The notes under the pieces: generated by a model
Databases searched by the model: none
What the model saw: the letters and a program-made list of their open reading frames with translations, nothing else
Told to the model about the DNA's origin: nothing
Origin: Clostridiales bacterium
GTDB taxonomy: Bacteria > Bacillota > Clostridia > Oscillospirales > Oscillospiraceae
Direction: 5' to 3'
NCBI GenBank assembly: GCA_902363045.1
Contig: CABIYX010000012.1
Span: 1-64,000 of the forward strand
DNA: 64,000 bases
Shown: one piece after another, positions 56,731 through 63,888 of the stretch
Numbering within the stretch: the first letter of the stretch is position 1
How the letters are laid out: each line of letters opens with the position of its first letter
Program-made: the position numbers and the translations under genes

Positions 56731-57606
56731 TCAGGCCAGGGGGACCGCGCCCGCCTGACGGATCAGGTCGGAGGCGTCCGCGGAGACAGCCCAGTCAAAG
56801 AAGGCCTGGGCGGCGGGGCTGAGGGTCTCGCTCTCACGGGTCACCATCACGAAGGGGCGCTGGATCTGGTAGGAGCCGTCCAGAACGGTCTCCTCCGTGC
56901 AGGGCACGCCGCCCACGGTGATGGCCTTGATACCCTCCTTGCCCTCCACGGCGGACAGGGAGGCATAGCCGATGGCCTGGGGATTGTTTTTCACCGCCTC
57001 AATGACCGCGCCGGTGGAGGTCAGCTCCTGGGAGAGAACGCAGGCATCCTCGGTGCCGGTGATGGACTCAAAGCCGTCCCGGGTGCCGGAGCCGCCCTCG
57101 CGGCCGACACAGGCAATGGTGCCGGCGTCTCCGCCCAGCTCAGACCAGTCGGCAATCTCGCCGGTGAACACCTGGGCGATCTGCTCCACAGTCAGGTCCT
57201 CCACCTTGGAGCCGGCGTTGACGATGACCGCAATGCCGTCCAGCGCCACGTTGGTGCCCTTCAGACCGGCGGCAATCTCCTCATCCTTCAGGGCCCGGGA
57301 GGCCAGGCCGATGTCAGCCGTGCCGTTCTTGGCGGCCTCGATGCCGGTGCCGGAGCCGGTGGGGTCGTAGGATGCCTTCACCCCGGGATTGTCGATCATA
57401 AACTGCTCCTCCAGGATCTGGATCACTTTTTCCATGGAGGTGGAACCATTGGCCGTGATGGTGCCGCTCAGCTCGGCCGTCTCCTGCTGCGCGGGGGCGC
57501 TGCCCTGAGGATCGGAGGCGCTGCTCCCACTGTTGGAGGAGCCGCAGCCGGCCAGCAGGCCGAAGGTAAGGACCATGGACAGGCCAAGGCAGGTAAACTT
57601 TTTCAT
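56731..57606 (-). CDS. pstS: Phosphate-binding lipoprotein PstS
   Basis: A 291-residue solute-binding protein. The signal peptide ends in the lipobox LLAGC (Cys about 20), followed by a Ser/Gln linker. Phosphate-binding signatures are NGSTSMEKVIQIL, DPTGSGTGIEAAKNGTADIGLASR and VGREGGSGTRDGFESI. The ATG at 57606 is ten bases after AGGAG; two other ATG codons at 57612 and 57615 are closer. It is first in the operon behind a Pho box. Confidence 0.95.
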   Translation of the reverse strand: MKKFTCLGLSMVLTFGLLAGCGSSNSGSSASDPQGSAPAQQETAELSGTITANGSTSMEKVIQILEEQFMIDNPGVKASYDPTGSGTGIEAAKNGTADIGLASRALKDEEIAAGLKGTNVALDGIAVIVNAGSKVEDLTVEQIAQVFTGEIADWSELGGDAGTIACVGREGGSGTRDGFESITGTEDACVLSQELTSTGAVIEAVKNNPQAIGYASLSAVEGKEGIKAITVGGVPCTEETVLDGSYQIQRPFVMVTRESETLSPAAQAFFDWAVSADASDLIRQAGAVPLA

Positions 57607-57702
57607 GTTCATCATTCTCCTTTTTATGAACGGTAACTTGCTCGTTTGTTTGACGTACAAGCGCAGTATAAAAAACGAATGTAAAATGGGCAACCTGTAT
57701 TC

Positions 57703-57719
57703 TGTTAAATCTGTGTAAA
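57703..57719 (-). promoter_or_regulatory. Pho box upstream of pstS
   Basis: On the minus strand, TTTACA and TTAACA are separated by five bases, the 11-base repeat spacing of the Bacillus PhoP box. A further TTTACA lies at 57680-57685, two helical turns downstream. Confidence 0.7.
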
Positions 57720-57785
57720 ACCACAGGTTTTTCACGTTTTTCCTCATTTTTCTCTGGAAAAGCGTCTGTTAAACGGACCGCAATG

Positions 57786-57819
57786 TAAAAAGCGCCCGGG
57801 ATCCAGGATCCCGGGCGCT
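57786..57819 (-). terminator. Terminator of the DUF378 gene
   Basis: Fourteen-base stem AGCGCCCGGGATCC with its complement and one-base loop, then TTTTT on the minus strand. Confidence 0.8.
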
Positions 57820-57870
57820 CCAGCTGATTCAATTTTTCCGCCAAAGAAATACGCTCCGATCTTTGCCGCG

Positions 57871-58077
57871 TCAGGCGTGCCGGTCCGTCGTGTCCCGGAA
57901 GAGCAGCGAGATACACCACACCGCCGACAGGCCCACAACTGTATAAATGATCCGGCTGATCAGGCTGGCCGAGCCGCCGCAGGCAAAGGCCACCAGATCG
58001 AACTGAAACAGCCCGATGCAGCCCCAGTTCAGCCCGCCGACGATCAGCAGCGCCAGAGCGATCTTATCCATCACCAC
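57871..58077 (-). CDS. DUF378 family small membrane protein
   Basis: A 68-residue protein with two membrane helices and the family motif LLIVGGLNWGCIGLFQFDLVAF, followed by RIIYTVVGLSAVW. DUF378 members are widespread in Firmicutes, without known function. Starts GTG-GTG-ATG are in tandem; GGAGGAGG lies nine bases before the first GTG (58077), favouring it. It is monocistronic with a strong terminator. Confidence 0.85.
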   Translation of the reverse strand: MVMDKIALALLIVGGLNWGCIGLFQFDLVAFACGGSASLISRIIYTVVGLSAVWCISLLFRDTTDRHA

Positions 58078-58203
58078 AGCTTCTTACCTCCTCCCAATTG
58101 GGTTTCAGAGGTATTCTTCCCCAGCCGGAAAAAAATATACCAACGCGTCCGAGACTGCCGACCGCCTGCGGTCAGCCGGAAAAAATATTATTTGAGGTTT
58201 CTC

Positions 58204-58275
58204 TTGCATATCAGAGTCAAATTCGGTATGATAAAGAAAGTCATTTGTCCGTCATCCGGCGGACTTTCTTTTTTA
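58204..58275 (+). promoter_or_regulatory. Promoter and hairpin leader of brnQ
   Basis: TTGCAT and TATGAT with a 17-base spacer end at 58232. The transcript would begin with GAAAGTC...GACTTTC and an inner GTCCG/CGGAC pair, forming a hairpin that ends in a T-rich run (58268-58275) directly before AGGAGG. It looks like a terminator at the very start of the message. Confidence 0.5.
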
Positions 58276-58287
58276 GGAGGTATCACA

Positions 58288-59562
58288 ATGGGCACAGGCA
58301 GCATTCTCGTCTCCGGCTTTGCTCTCTTCGCCATGTTCTTCGGGGCCGGAAATCTGATTTTCCCCCCTTACCTGGGCATGACCGGCGGCAGTCAGTGGAT
58401 CGCCGGCTTTCTCAGCTTTTTTCTGGTGGAGATCCTCTCCTGTGTGGGCATTCACGCCATGCTCCACGGCGGCGGCAGCATCCGGGCCATGCAGAAGTCG
58501 GTGGGCGCGGCTCCGGGCGCAGTGCTGAACACTGCGGCCATTCTATGCACCGGCGTATTCATCGCGCCGCCCCGCACCGCCGCCACCACCTATGAAATGG
58601 CCATCCAGCCGCTGACGGACAAGCTGGACCTGCTCCCCTTCTCCATTCTGTTTTTCGCTGTGGTCCTTCTGCTGACCATCCGGCCCACCCGGGTGGTGGA
58701 CATTGTGGGCCGGTGCCTGACGCCGGTGCTGATCCTGGGGATTCTGGTGCTGATCCTGGCGGGCATCCTGCACCCCATCGGGCCCATTGAGCCGCCCGTC
58801 TCTCCCAACATCGTCCAGGACGGCCTTCTGGCCGGGTATCAGGCCATGGACATCATCTCGGTGGCCGGCTTTGCCGTCATCATTCAGGACACCCTGGCCC
58901 AGTCCGGTCTGAGCACCTGGCCCCAGCAGCGCCGCCATGTGGCCGGGACAGCCTGTGTGGCCGGGATCCTGCTGGCGCTGGTATACAGCGGTCTGACCTA
59001 TCTGGGCGCCACTGCCGGCGTGTTTCTGGACCGCGGACTGGATCAGGCCGGTCTGATCGTCGCCATTACCCACCAGCTTCTGGGCCGCTTCGGCGTGATC
59101 GTCCTGGCCATCGTGGTGGGCTTTGCGTGTCTGACCACCTCCATCGGCCTGTTCGGAGCCACCGCCTCCTATTTTCAGCGGATCACCCACGGCCGCCTCT
59201 CCTACCGCGTCAATATCGTGATCCTCAGCGTGATCGGCTGCGCCATCTGCAACCTGGGTCTGTCCACCATCATCGAGGCGGCCTCCCCCATCCTGTCGGT
59301 CATCTGTCCCCCCTTTATGACCACGGTGGTCCTCCTGTTCTTCCAGGACTATATCCACCGCGCCGGGCTCTACAAGGGGGCGGCCCTGGGCGCCACCGCC
59401 GCCAGCCTTCTGCTGGCCCTGCACTCCTATTTCAAACTCTTCCCCCTGGCAGAATACCTCCCCTTCTATGACTACGGCTTCGGCTGGCTGATCCCCGCCA
59501 TTGCCGGCGGCGTGCTGGGCTGGCTGCTCTCCAAGCCGGACTCCGCCAGCGCGGAGCCTTGA
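58288..59562 (+). CDS. brnQ: Branched-chain amino acid transporter (BrnQ/LIVCS family)
   Basis: A 424-residue membrane protein with about twelve hydrophobic segments. FALFAMFFGAGNLIFPPYLGM at the N terminus is the LIVCS family signature, and APPRTAATTYEMAIQP and DIISVAGFAVIIQ are conserved. It takes up leucine, isoleucine or valine with sodium. The ATG at 58288 follows AGGAGG by seven bases. It stands alone with its own terminator. Confidence 0.93.
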   Translation: MGTGSILVSGFALFAMFFGAGNLIFPPYLGMTGGSQWIAGFLSFFLVEILSCVGIHAMLHGGGSIRAMQKSVGAAPGAVLNTAAILCTGVFIAPPRTAATTYEMAIQPLTDKLDLLPFSILFFAVVLLLTIRPTRVVDIVGRCLTPVLILGILVLILAGILHPIGPIEPPVSPNIVQDGLLAGYQAMDIISVAGFAVIIQDTLAQSGLSTWPQQRRHVAGTACVAGILLALVYSGLTYLGATAGVFLDRGLDQAGLIVAITHQLLGRFGVIVLAIVVGFACLTTSIGLFGATASYFQRITHGRLSYRVNIVILSVIGCAICNLGLSTIIEAASPILSVICPPFMTTVVLLFFQDYIHRAGLYKGAALGATAASLLLALHSYFKLFPLAEYLPFYDYGFGWLIPAIAGGVLGWLLSKPDSASAEP

Positions 59563-59584
59563 CCCCTGTTCAAAAAACTCAAAC

Positions 59585-59622
59585 GGAGCAGGCCCACTCC
59601 CCTGTGGGCCTGCTCCATTTTT
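59585..59622 (+). terminator. Terminator of brnQ
   Basis: Thirteen-base stem GGAGCAGGCCCAC with its complement, then five T residues. Confidence 0.88.
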
Positions 59623-59722
59623 GCGCTGAGCCCTTCGGAATTCTGTGCAAAAGGACGCCCAGCCCACCAGGATCCCCGGCTCTGCCGCTCCCCCGTTGGG
59701 GGACAAAATTGTTTGAAAGCTC

Positions 59723-59751
59723 TCGACCGCCGCCGGCTCCTGTGGTATAAT
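59723..59751 (+). promoter_or_regulatory. Probable promoter of the AIM24 gene
   Basis: A perfect TATAAT at 59746-59751 with a weak TCGACC 17 bases upstream. Confidence 0.45.
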
Positions 59752-59806
59752 CCAGGCAGGATCACCCGGCTCCGCTCCGGAGGCCGCAGAAGAAAGGATG
59801 AACGCC

Positions 59807-60577
59807 ATGTATCAGATCAACAACTTTACCAACAACGATGACGTCAAGCTCCTCGACTCCATGGGCCCCTTTACCGTGATAGAATACCAGAAGGATCTCA
59901 GTGTCATGCCCGGCAGCGCCCAGCTGGCTTATTACTGCAACGCCATGAATGTGCGCAAGCGCCAGGTCATCTGCGACCTGAGCAAGGCCAACATCACCCT
60001 CCAGGCCGGAGCCATGCAGTGGACGGTGGGCAACGTCAACGCCACAACCGGCGTCAAGGGAGTGGGCGACCTGTTCGGCAAGGCTCTCCGGGGCAGTGTC
60101 ACCGGCGAGAGCGCCATCAAGCCGGAGTATACCGGAGACGGCACCCTGGTCCTGGAGCCCACCTACAAGCATATCCTCCTGCTGGATCTGGCCGACTGGA
60201 ACGGCTCCATCGTTCTGGACGACGGTCTGTTCCTGGCCTGCGACTCCAAGCTGAAGCACAAGGCGGTTATGCGGTCCAACTTCTCCTCGGCGGTGGCCGG
60301 CAACGAAGGCCTGTTCAACCTGGGCATCGTGGGCAGCGGCGTGGTCTGCCTGGAGTCCTTCTGTCCCAAGGAGGAGCTGGTGGAGATCACCCTTCAGGAC
60401 GACGTGCTGAAGGTGGATGGCAACATGGCCATCGCCTGGAGCGGCAGCCTGAATTTCACCGTGGAGCGCTCCGGCAAATCCCTGGTCGGCTCCGCCGCCT
60501 CCGGCGAGGGTCTGGTCAATGTCTACCGCGGCACGGGCCGGGTGCTGCTGGCCCCTGTGCTGGACGGCGCGGTCTGA
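59807..60577 (+). CDS. AIM24 family protein
   Basis: A 256-residue beta-rich protein of the AIM24 (TIGR00266-related) family. QLAYYCNAMNVRKRQVICDL, QAGAMQWTVGNV and GSGVVCLESFCPKEELVEI are typical of the double-stranded beta-helix members. Function is unknown; eukaryotic AIM24 affects mitochondria, and bacterial members are cytosolic. The ATG at 59807 is used because AAAGG lies about nine bases upstream; an ATG at 59798 abuts that site. Confidence 0.82.
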   Translation: MYQINNFTNNDDVKLLDSMGPFTVIEYQKDLSVMPGSAQLAYYCNAMNVRKRQVICDLSKANITLQAGAMQWTVGNVNATTGVKGVGDLFGKALRGSVTGESAIKPEYTGDGTLVLEPTYKHILLLDLADWNGSIVLDDGLFLACDSKLKHKAVMRSNFSSAVAGNEGLFNLGIVGSGVVCLESFCPKEELVEITLQDDVLKVDGNMAIAWSGSLNFTVERSGKSLVGSAASGEGLVNVYRGTGRVLLAPVLDGAV

Positions 60578-60594
60578 TCTGAACGCAAAATTTT

Positions 60595-60627
60595 ACAGCC
60601 CTCCGAATGGTTCGGGGGGCTGTTTTT
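60595..60627 (+). terminator. Terminator of the AIM24 gene
   Basis: Thirteen-base stem ACAGCCCTCCGAA with its (one G-T) complement, then five T residues. Confidence 0.85.
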
Positions 60628-60734
60628 CATCCCCGGCCCGTTTTTCTCACCAGACCCCTGAACCGGGAATAGGATAGAGCATCGAACAGAAAGGAGGCCG
60701 GACCCACCGCCCCTCGGCGGGCCCGATCCATACT

Positions 60735-61637
60735 ATGAGTCATCTCTCTCGATCCAGCTCCGGCAGGTCTGCCGATGATGGAGTTCCTGTCATTCCACTT
60801 CCCAATCCCGGTGAGGGTGGGCCCGTGGACTCCGGCGGCGGCGTCCCCGTGATCCCTCTCCCCAACCCTGGCGAGGGTGGGCCTGTGGACTCCGGCGGCG
60901 GCGTCCCCGTGATCCCCCTCCCCAACCCCGGCGAGGGTGGGCCTGTCTATCCAGGCGGCCAGGGGGGAGGAATTCCCACCGTCCCTGTGTGGCCTGCCGC
61001 GGCTCAGGCCCGCTTTCTCCACGCCGCTTACGGCTATCCCGCCTTTCAGATCCTCATTGACGGCATTCGGGCCGTCCGCTTCCTGGGGAGCGGCAGTCTC
61101 ACCCCCTACCGCCGTCTGCGGGCCGGGTATCATACCGTGTCAGTGGCCGGTCTGGACGGCTACATTTACCTGCAAAAGAGCATCCCCTTCGATGCCGGAA
61201 GCGTCTCCACCTTAGCCGTCATCCTCCGAACCGGCGGTCTGGAGCTGCTCCAGATCTCAGACCGGTGCTGTCCGCCCACCGGCCGCTATTCCAACCTTCG
61301 GGTCAGCAACCTGGCCTATTACAGCAATCCCTTGGATGTTCTTCTGGCGGATGGCCGGGTGATCTACGCAGACGTCCGGTTTAAGGAGACCACCAGCTAT
61401 AAACGCATCCGTCCCGGCACATACGAATTCTTCTTTGCCGAGACAAACCTCACTCCCCCGCCCTTTCACGCGGACATTGAGACCCTGGACTCCGCCCTTC
61501 TGGGCTCCACTCCCCCTGTCAATGTGGTGGCCTCCGACTATGTCGCCGTCTCCAGCCGCACCAACTACACCATTTTCCTCCTTAGTACCGGGACCACCCC
61601 GGACGCGGTCCAGGCGCTGACCACGGCGGACCGGTGA
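60735..61637 (+). CDS. DUF4397 protein with Pro/Gly tandem repeats
   Basis: A 300-residue protein. Three perfect or near-perfect 20-residue repeats (consensus GVPVIPLPNPGEGGPVDSGG, residues 16-75) are followed by two beta-sandwich DUF4397 units (about 90-180: ARFLHAAYGYPAFQILIDG; and 185-300: LRVSNLAYYSNPLDVLLADG). There is no obvious signal peptide or anchor. DUF4397 proteins in other bacteria are often extracellular or spore-associated, so surface or spore-coat placement is possible but not shown. An AAAGGAGG element lies at 60690, well upstream. Confidence 0.75.
   Translation: MSHLSRSSSGRSADDGVPVIPLPNPGEGGPVDSGGGVPVIPLPNPGEGGPVDSGGGVPVIPLPNPGEGGPVYPGGQGGGIPTVPVWPAAAQARFLHAAYGYPAFQILIDGIRAVRFLGSGSLTPYRRLRAGYHTVSVAGLDGYIYLQKSIPFDAGSVSTLAVILRTGGLELLQISDRCCPPTGRYSNLRVSNLAYYSNPLDVLLADGRVIYADVRFKETTSYKRIRPGTYEFFFAETNLTPPPFHADIETLDSALLGSTPPVNVVASDYVAVSSRTNYTIFLLSTGTTPDAVQALTTADR
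60780..60959 (+). repeat. Three tandem 60-bp units inside the DUF4397 gene
   Basis: The units at 60780, 60840 and 60900 are nearly identical at DNA level (for example GGCGAGGGTGGGCCTGTGG in the second and third), so copy number may vary by slippage or recombination. Confidence 0.9.
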
Positions 61638-61656
61638 CCGGACCGGGATAAAACAC

Positions 61657-61685
61657 TTGACATCCTGTCCCCTTCGTGCCATAAT
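61657..61685 (+). promoter_or_regulatory. Sigma-A promoter of the arginase-fold gene
   Basis: TTGACA and CATAAT with a 17-base spacer. The AACGATAATATCGTT operator lies 24 bases downstream of the -10 box, within the leader. Confidence 0.8.
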
Positions 61686-61708
61686 ATTCGTGTAATTATC
61701 GTGATTAA

Positions 61709-61723
61709 AACGATAATATCGTT
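61709..61723. promoter_or_regulatory. Predicted IclR operator (copy 1)
   Basis: AACGATAATATCGTT is a perfect palindrome. An extra ATTATCG half-site lies at 61695. The same core with the central base inverted occurs upstream of the Nramp-like gene. Confidence 0.65.
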
Positions 61724-61741
61724 AACTTGAGATAAAGGGGT

Positions 61742-62731
61742 GTGTTCAATTTGAAAACGGTACCTACCATCTATCAGCCCGGTGTCGTCCCAAATGAAAT
61801 TTACAGCGGCGTTCCCTCCTTTATGGGAATGCCTACCGCCAAAACGGCGGAGGAATTGAAGCAGTATGACTTTGCGGTCATGGGTGTGCCCTTCGAGGGC
61901 GGCTGCACCTATGGCGGCTTCTCCTCCTGTGTGGTGGCCCCCAAGACCATCCGCTCCGTCTCCACCCGCTATGTGGGCTATCTCCCTGACTACGATTTCG
62001 ATACCTTCGACTATATGAGCTGCTGCGACTACGGCGACATCCCCATCCAGAACGGCAGCTATGAGTACAGCTTCGCCTCTATGCGGAAGGGGATCGGCGA
62101 GATCCTGGACGCCGGCTGTGTGCCCATCACCTTCGGCGGCGACCACTCCATCTCCTATCCGCTGATCAGCGAGCTGTGCGCCCGCCACAAGAAGCGCGTG
62201 GGTGTGTTGCATTTCGACGCCCATCTTGACACCATGCCTGCCTTCGGCGATGACCTGTACTCCCGCTGCTCCCCCTTCAACCGTCTGTATGGAGACGAGA
62301 ACTTCGACTCCACGAAGATCGTTCACATCGGCATCCGCGGCCCCCGCAACCACCATCAGGAGCGCATCGAGGCCCAGAAGGCCGGCGCCACTGTGATCAC
62401 CGCCCGTGAGATCAAGCTCAACGGCTGGCAGGCCTCCATCCAGAAGGCCATCGACATCGTCAGTAAGGACACCGATGTGATCTACGTCACCGTCTGCTCC
62501 GATGTGCTGGACGCCGCCGCCAATCCCCAGGGCCCCTTCGATCCCTGCGGCCCCACCTCCTTCGAGGTCGCCATGATGCTCCACGAGGCCGGCAAGGCTG
62601 GCGCGGGCGCCTTCGACTTTGTCGAGATCTATCCGGAGACCTGCGGCACCCACCAGTCCGCCCACACGGCCTGCTGGATGGCCCTCTATTTTATGAACGG
62701 CGTGGCGCAGCACCGTTTTGCCAACAAGTAA
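61742..62731 (+). CDS. Arginase/agmatinase-fold hydrolase with altered metal ligand
   Basis: A 329-residue ureohydrolase-family protein. VTFGGDHSISYPL (metal His) and VLHFDAHLDTMP (Asp, His, Asp ligands) are intact, but the last motif, usually SxDxDxxDP, reads TVCSDVLDAANP-like (YVTVCSDVLDAA), so the first of two Asp metal ligands is Cys. The C terminus DFVEIYPETCG aligns with the usual VEVNP segment. Substrate could be agmatine, a guanidino acid or another amidine. Start GTG 61742 touches an AAAGGGG site; TTG 61751, about ten bases after it, is the alternative. Neighbours suggest IclR control. Confidence 0.82.
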   Translation: MFNLKTVPTIYQPGVVPNEIYSGVPSFMGMPTAKTAEELKQYDFAVMGVPFEGGCTYGGFSSCVVAPKTIRSVSTRYVGYLPDYDFDTFDYMSCCDYGDIPIQNGSYEYSFASMRKGIGEILDAGCVPITFGGDHSISYPLISELCARHKKRVGVLHFDAHLDTMPAFGDDLYSRCSPFNRLYGDENFDSTKIVHIGIRGPRNHHQERIEAQKAGATVITAREIKLNGWQASIQKAIDIVSKDTDVIYVTVCSDVLDAAANPQGPFDPCGPTSFEVAMMLHEAGKAGAGAFDFVEIYPETCGTHQSAHTACWMALYFMNGVAQHRFANK

Positions 62732-62760
62732 CACCCGTACTTTTTCCCCTCTCTTTCTAT

Positions 62761-62795
62761 AAAAATGGGACCGCCCACCGGGCGGTCCCATTTTT
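62761..62795. terminator. Bidirectional terminator between hydrolase and IclR genes
   Basis: Fifteen-base stem AAAAATGGGACCGCC with its complement and ACC loop, T-runs on both strands. Confidence 0.9.
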
Positions 62796-62824
62796 ATACG
62801 CATTCACTAGCCAAGGCCTTCCAG

Positions 62825-63595
62825 TCACAGCAGCTCCTCCCGGACAAAGGCGGCAAACTCCCGCATAGGCGGAAGGGCCTGCTGCGCCACCTCCTGCACC
62901 ACGGAGGAGGAGGCTACGATGCTCACCGTTCCATACAGGCTGCCGTTGCCCCGCAGGATGGGCACCGCGATACAGCTGATCCCCACCCCGAACTCGTCAA
63001 ACTCTGTGGAGTAGCCCCGCAGGCGGATCTGCTCCAGGTCCGCCTCCAGTTCCTCCCGGGTGGTCATGGTGTGACGGGTATACTTGTTGGGGGCGAAAGT
63101 GCGGTAAAACGCCTCCCGTCTGGGCTGGTCCATGTAATAGAGCACCAGCTTGCCGGAGGCCGTAGCATTCAGGGTAAACACCGCATTGAGGCGGGTCAGG
63201 AAAATATAGTGGGAATCGATGGGGTTGACCACCTCCACCGCAAAAATATTGTCGTTGCTGATGATCTGCATCCGGGCTGATACCTGAAAGCGGTCGGCGA
63301 TCAGCTCCAGGCTCGGACGCACCCGGCTGCGCAGGCGGTCAATGTCGTTGGCCCCGGCCAGGTCCGCCTTCGGCAGGAAGGCCAGTCCCAGCATATAGCA
63401 GTTCCCATCTGCCACATGCTCCAGGTAGCCGTTGGCCACCAGGGTATTCACCAGCCCCCGGACCGTGTTGATGTTCAGCTCCAGCTTGGCGCTGATCTGC
63501 GGCAGCGTCAGCTTCAGCTCGTGCTCATCGAAGCAGTTGATGATATCGATCGCCCGCTGGACAGATTGAATCACCCGTACCTCTTTCTCAGGCAT
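62825..63595 (-). CDS. IclR family transcriptional regulator
   Basis: A 256-residue regulator: N-terminal winged helix (about 8-70, with TLPQISAKLELNINTVRGLVNTL as the DNA-reading region) and C-terminal effector domain (about 85-250), with LNATASGKLVLYYM and YSTEFDEFGVGISCIAVPI, typical of IclR. It lies convergent to the hydrolase and divergent from the Nramp-like gene, and is the natural candidate to bind the shared AACGATAwTATCGTT palindromes. Confidence 0.92.
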   Translation of the reverse strand: MPEKEVRVIQSVQRAIDIINCFDEHELKLTLPQISAKLELNINTVRGLVNTLVANGYLEHVADGNCYMLGLAFLPKADLAGANDIDRLRSRVRPSLELIADRFQVSARMQIISNDNIFAVEVVNPIDSHYIFLTRLNAVFTLNATASGKLVLYYMDQPRREAFYRTFAPNKYTRHTMTTREELEADLEQIRLRGYSTEFDEFGVGISCIAVPILRGNGSLYGTVSIVASSSVVQEVAQQALPPMREFAAFVREELL

Positions 63596-63661
63596 TTCGG
63601 ATCCCTCGCAATCTCGGTTAGACCCATTGGTAAACCACCAGGTACAGGTCCTTTTTTGTGT

Positions 63662-63690
63662 ATTTTACAATAATTTCTTGCTCACGGCAA
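63662..63690 (-). promoter_or_regulatory. Sigma-A promoter of the iclR-type gene
   Basis: Minus-strand TTGCCG and TAAAAT with a 17-base spacer, about 65 bases before the start codon. Confidence 0.6.
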
Positions 63691-63748
63691 TAGTTTTTCC
63701 AATCTCTTGTTAAGATTCACATTTTTCTTCTTCCTCTCTCTTTTTTTC

Positions 63749-63777
63749 TTGACAATCTGCCCCCCTCCCATTATAAT
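63749..63777 (+). promoter_or_regulatory. Perfect sigma-A promoter of the Nramp-like gene
   Basis: TTGACA and TATAAT are both exact, with a 17-base spacer, followed 14 bases later by the palindrome. Confidence 0.9.
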
Positions 63778-63790
63778 GATAATATAGTTT

Positions 63791-63813
63791 TTGAAACGAT
63801 ATTATCGTTTCAA
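63791..63813. promoter_or_regulatory. Predicted IclR operator (copy 2)
   Basis: TTGAAACGATATTATCGTTTCAA is a perfect 23-base palindrome containing the same AACGATAwTATCGTT core as the hydrolase operator, just downstream of the expected transcription start, where a bound protein would block elongation or initiation. Confidence 0.75.
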
Positions 63814-63888
63814 GTGTGAGTGGAAAGAAGCGTGAACAGAGCAGGACCGGGGCCGCCCGGTCAATCAAAAATTAAGGTGGGGATCTCT

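Noticed and set aside
60780-60959. CRISPR-like array
   Set aside because: The units are contiguous 60-bp coding repeats without variable spacers.
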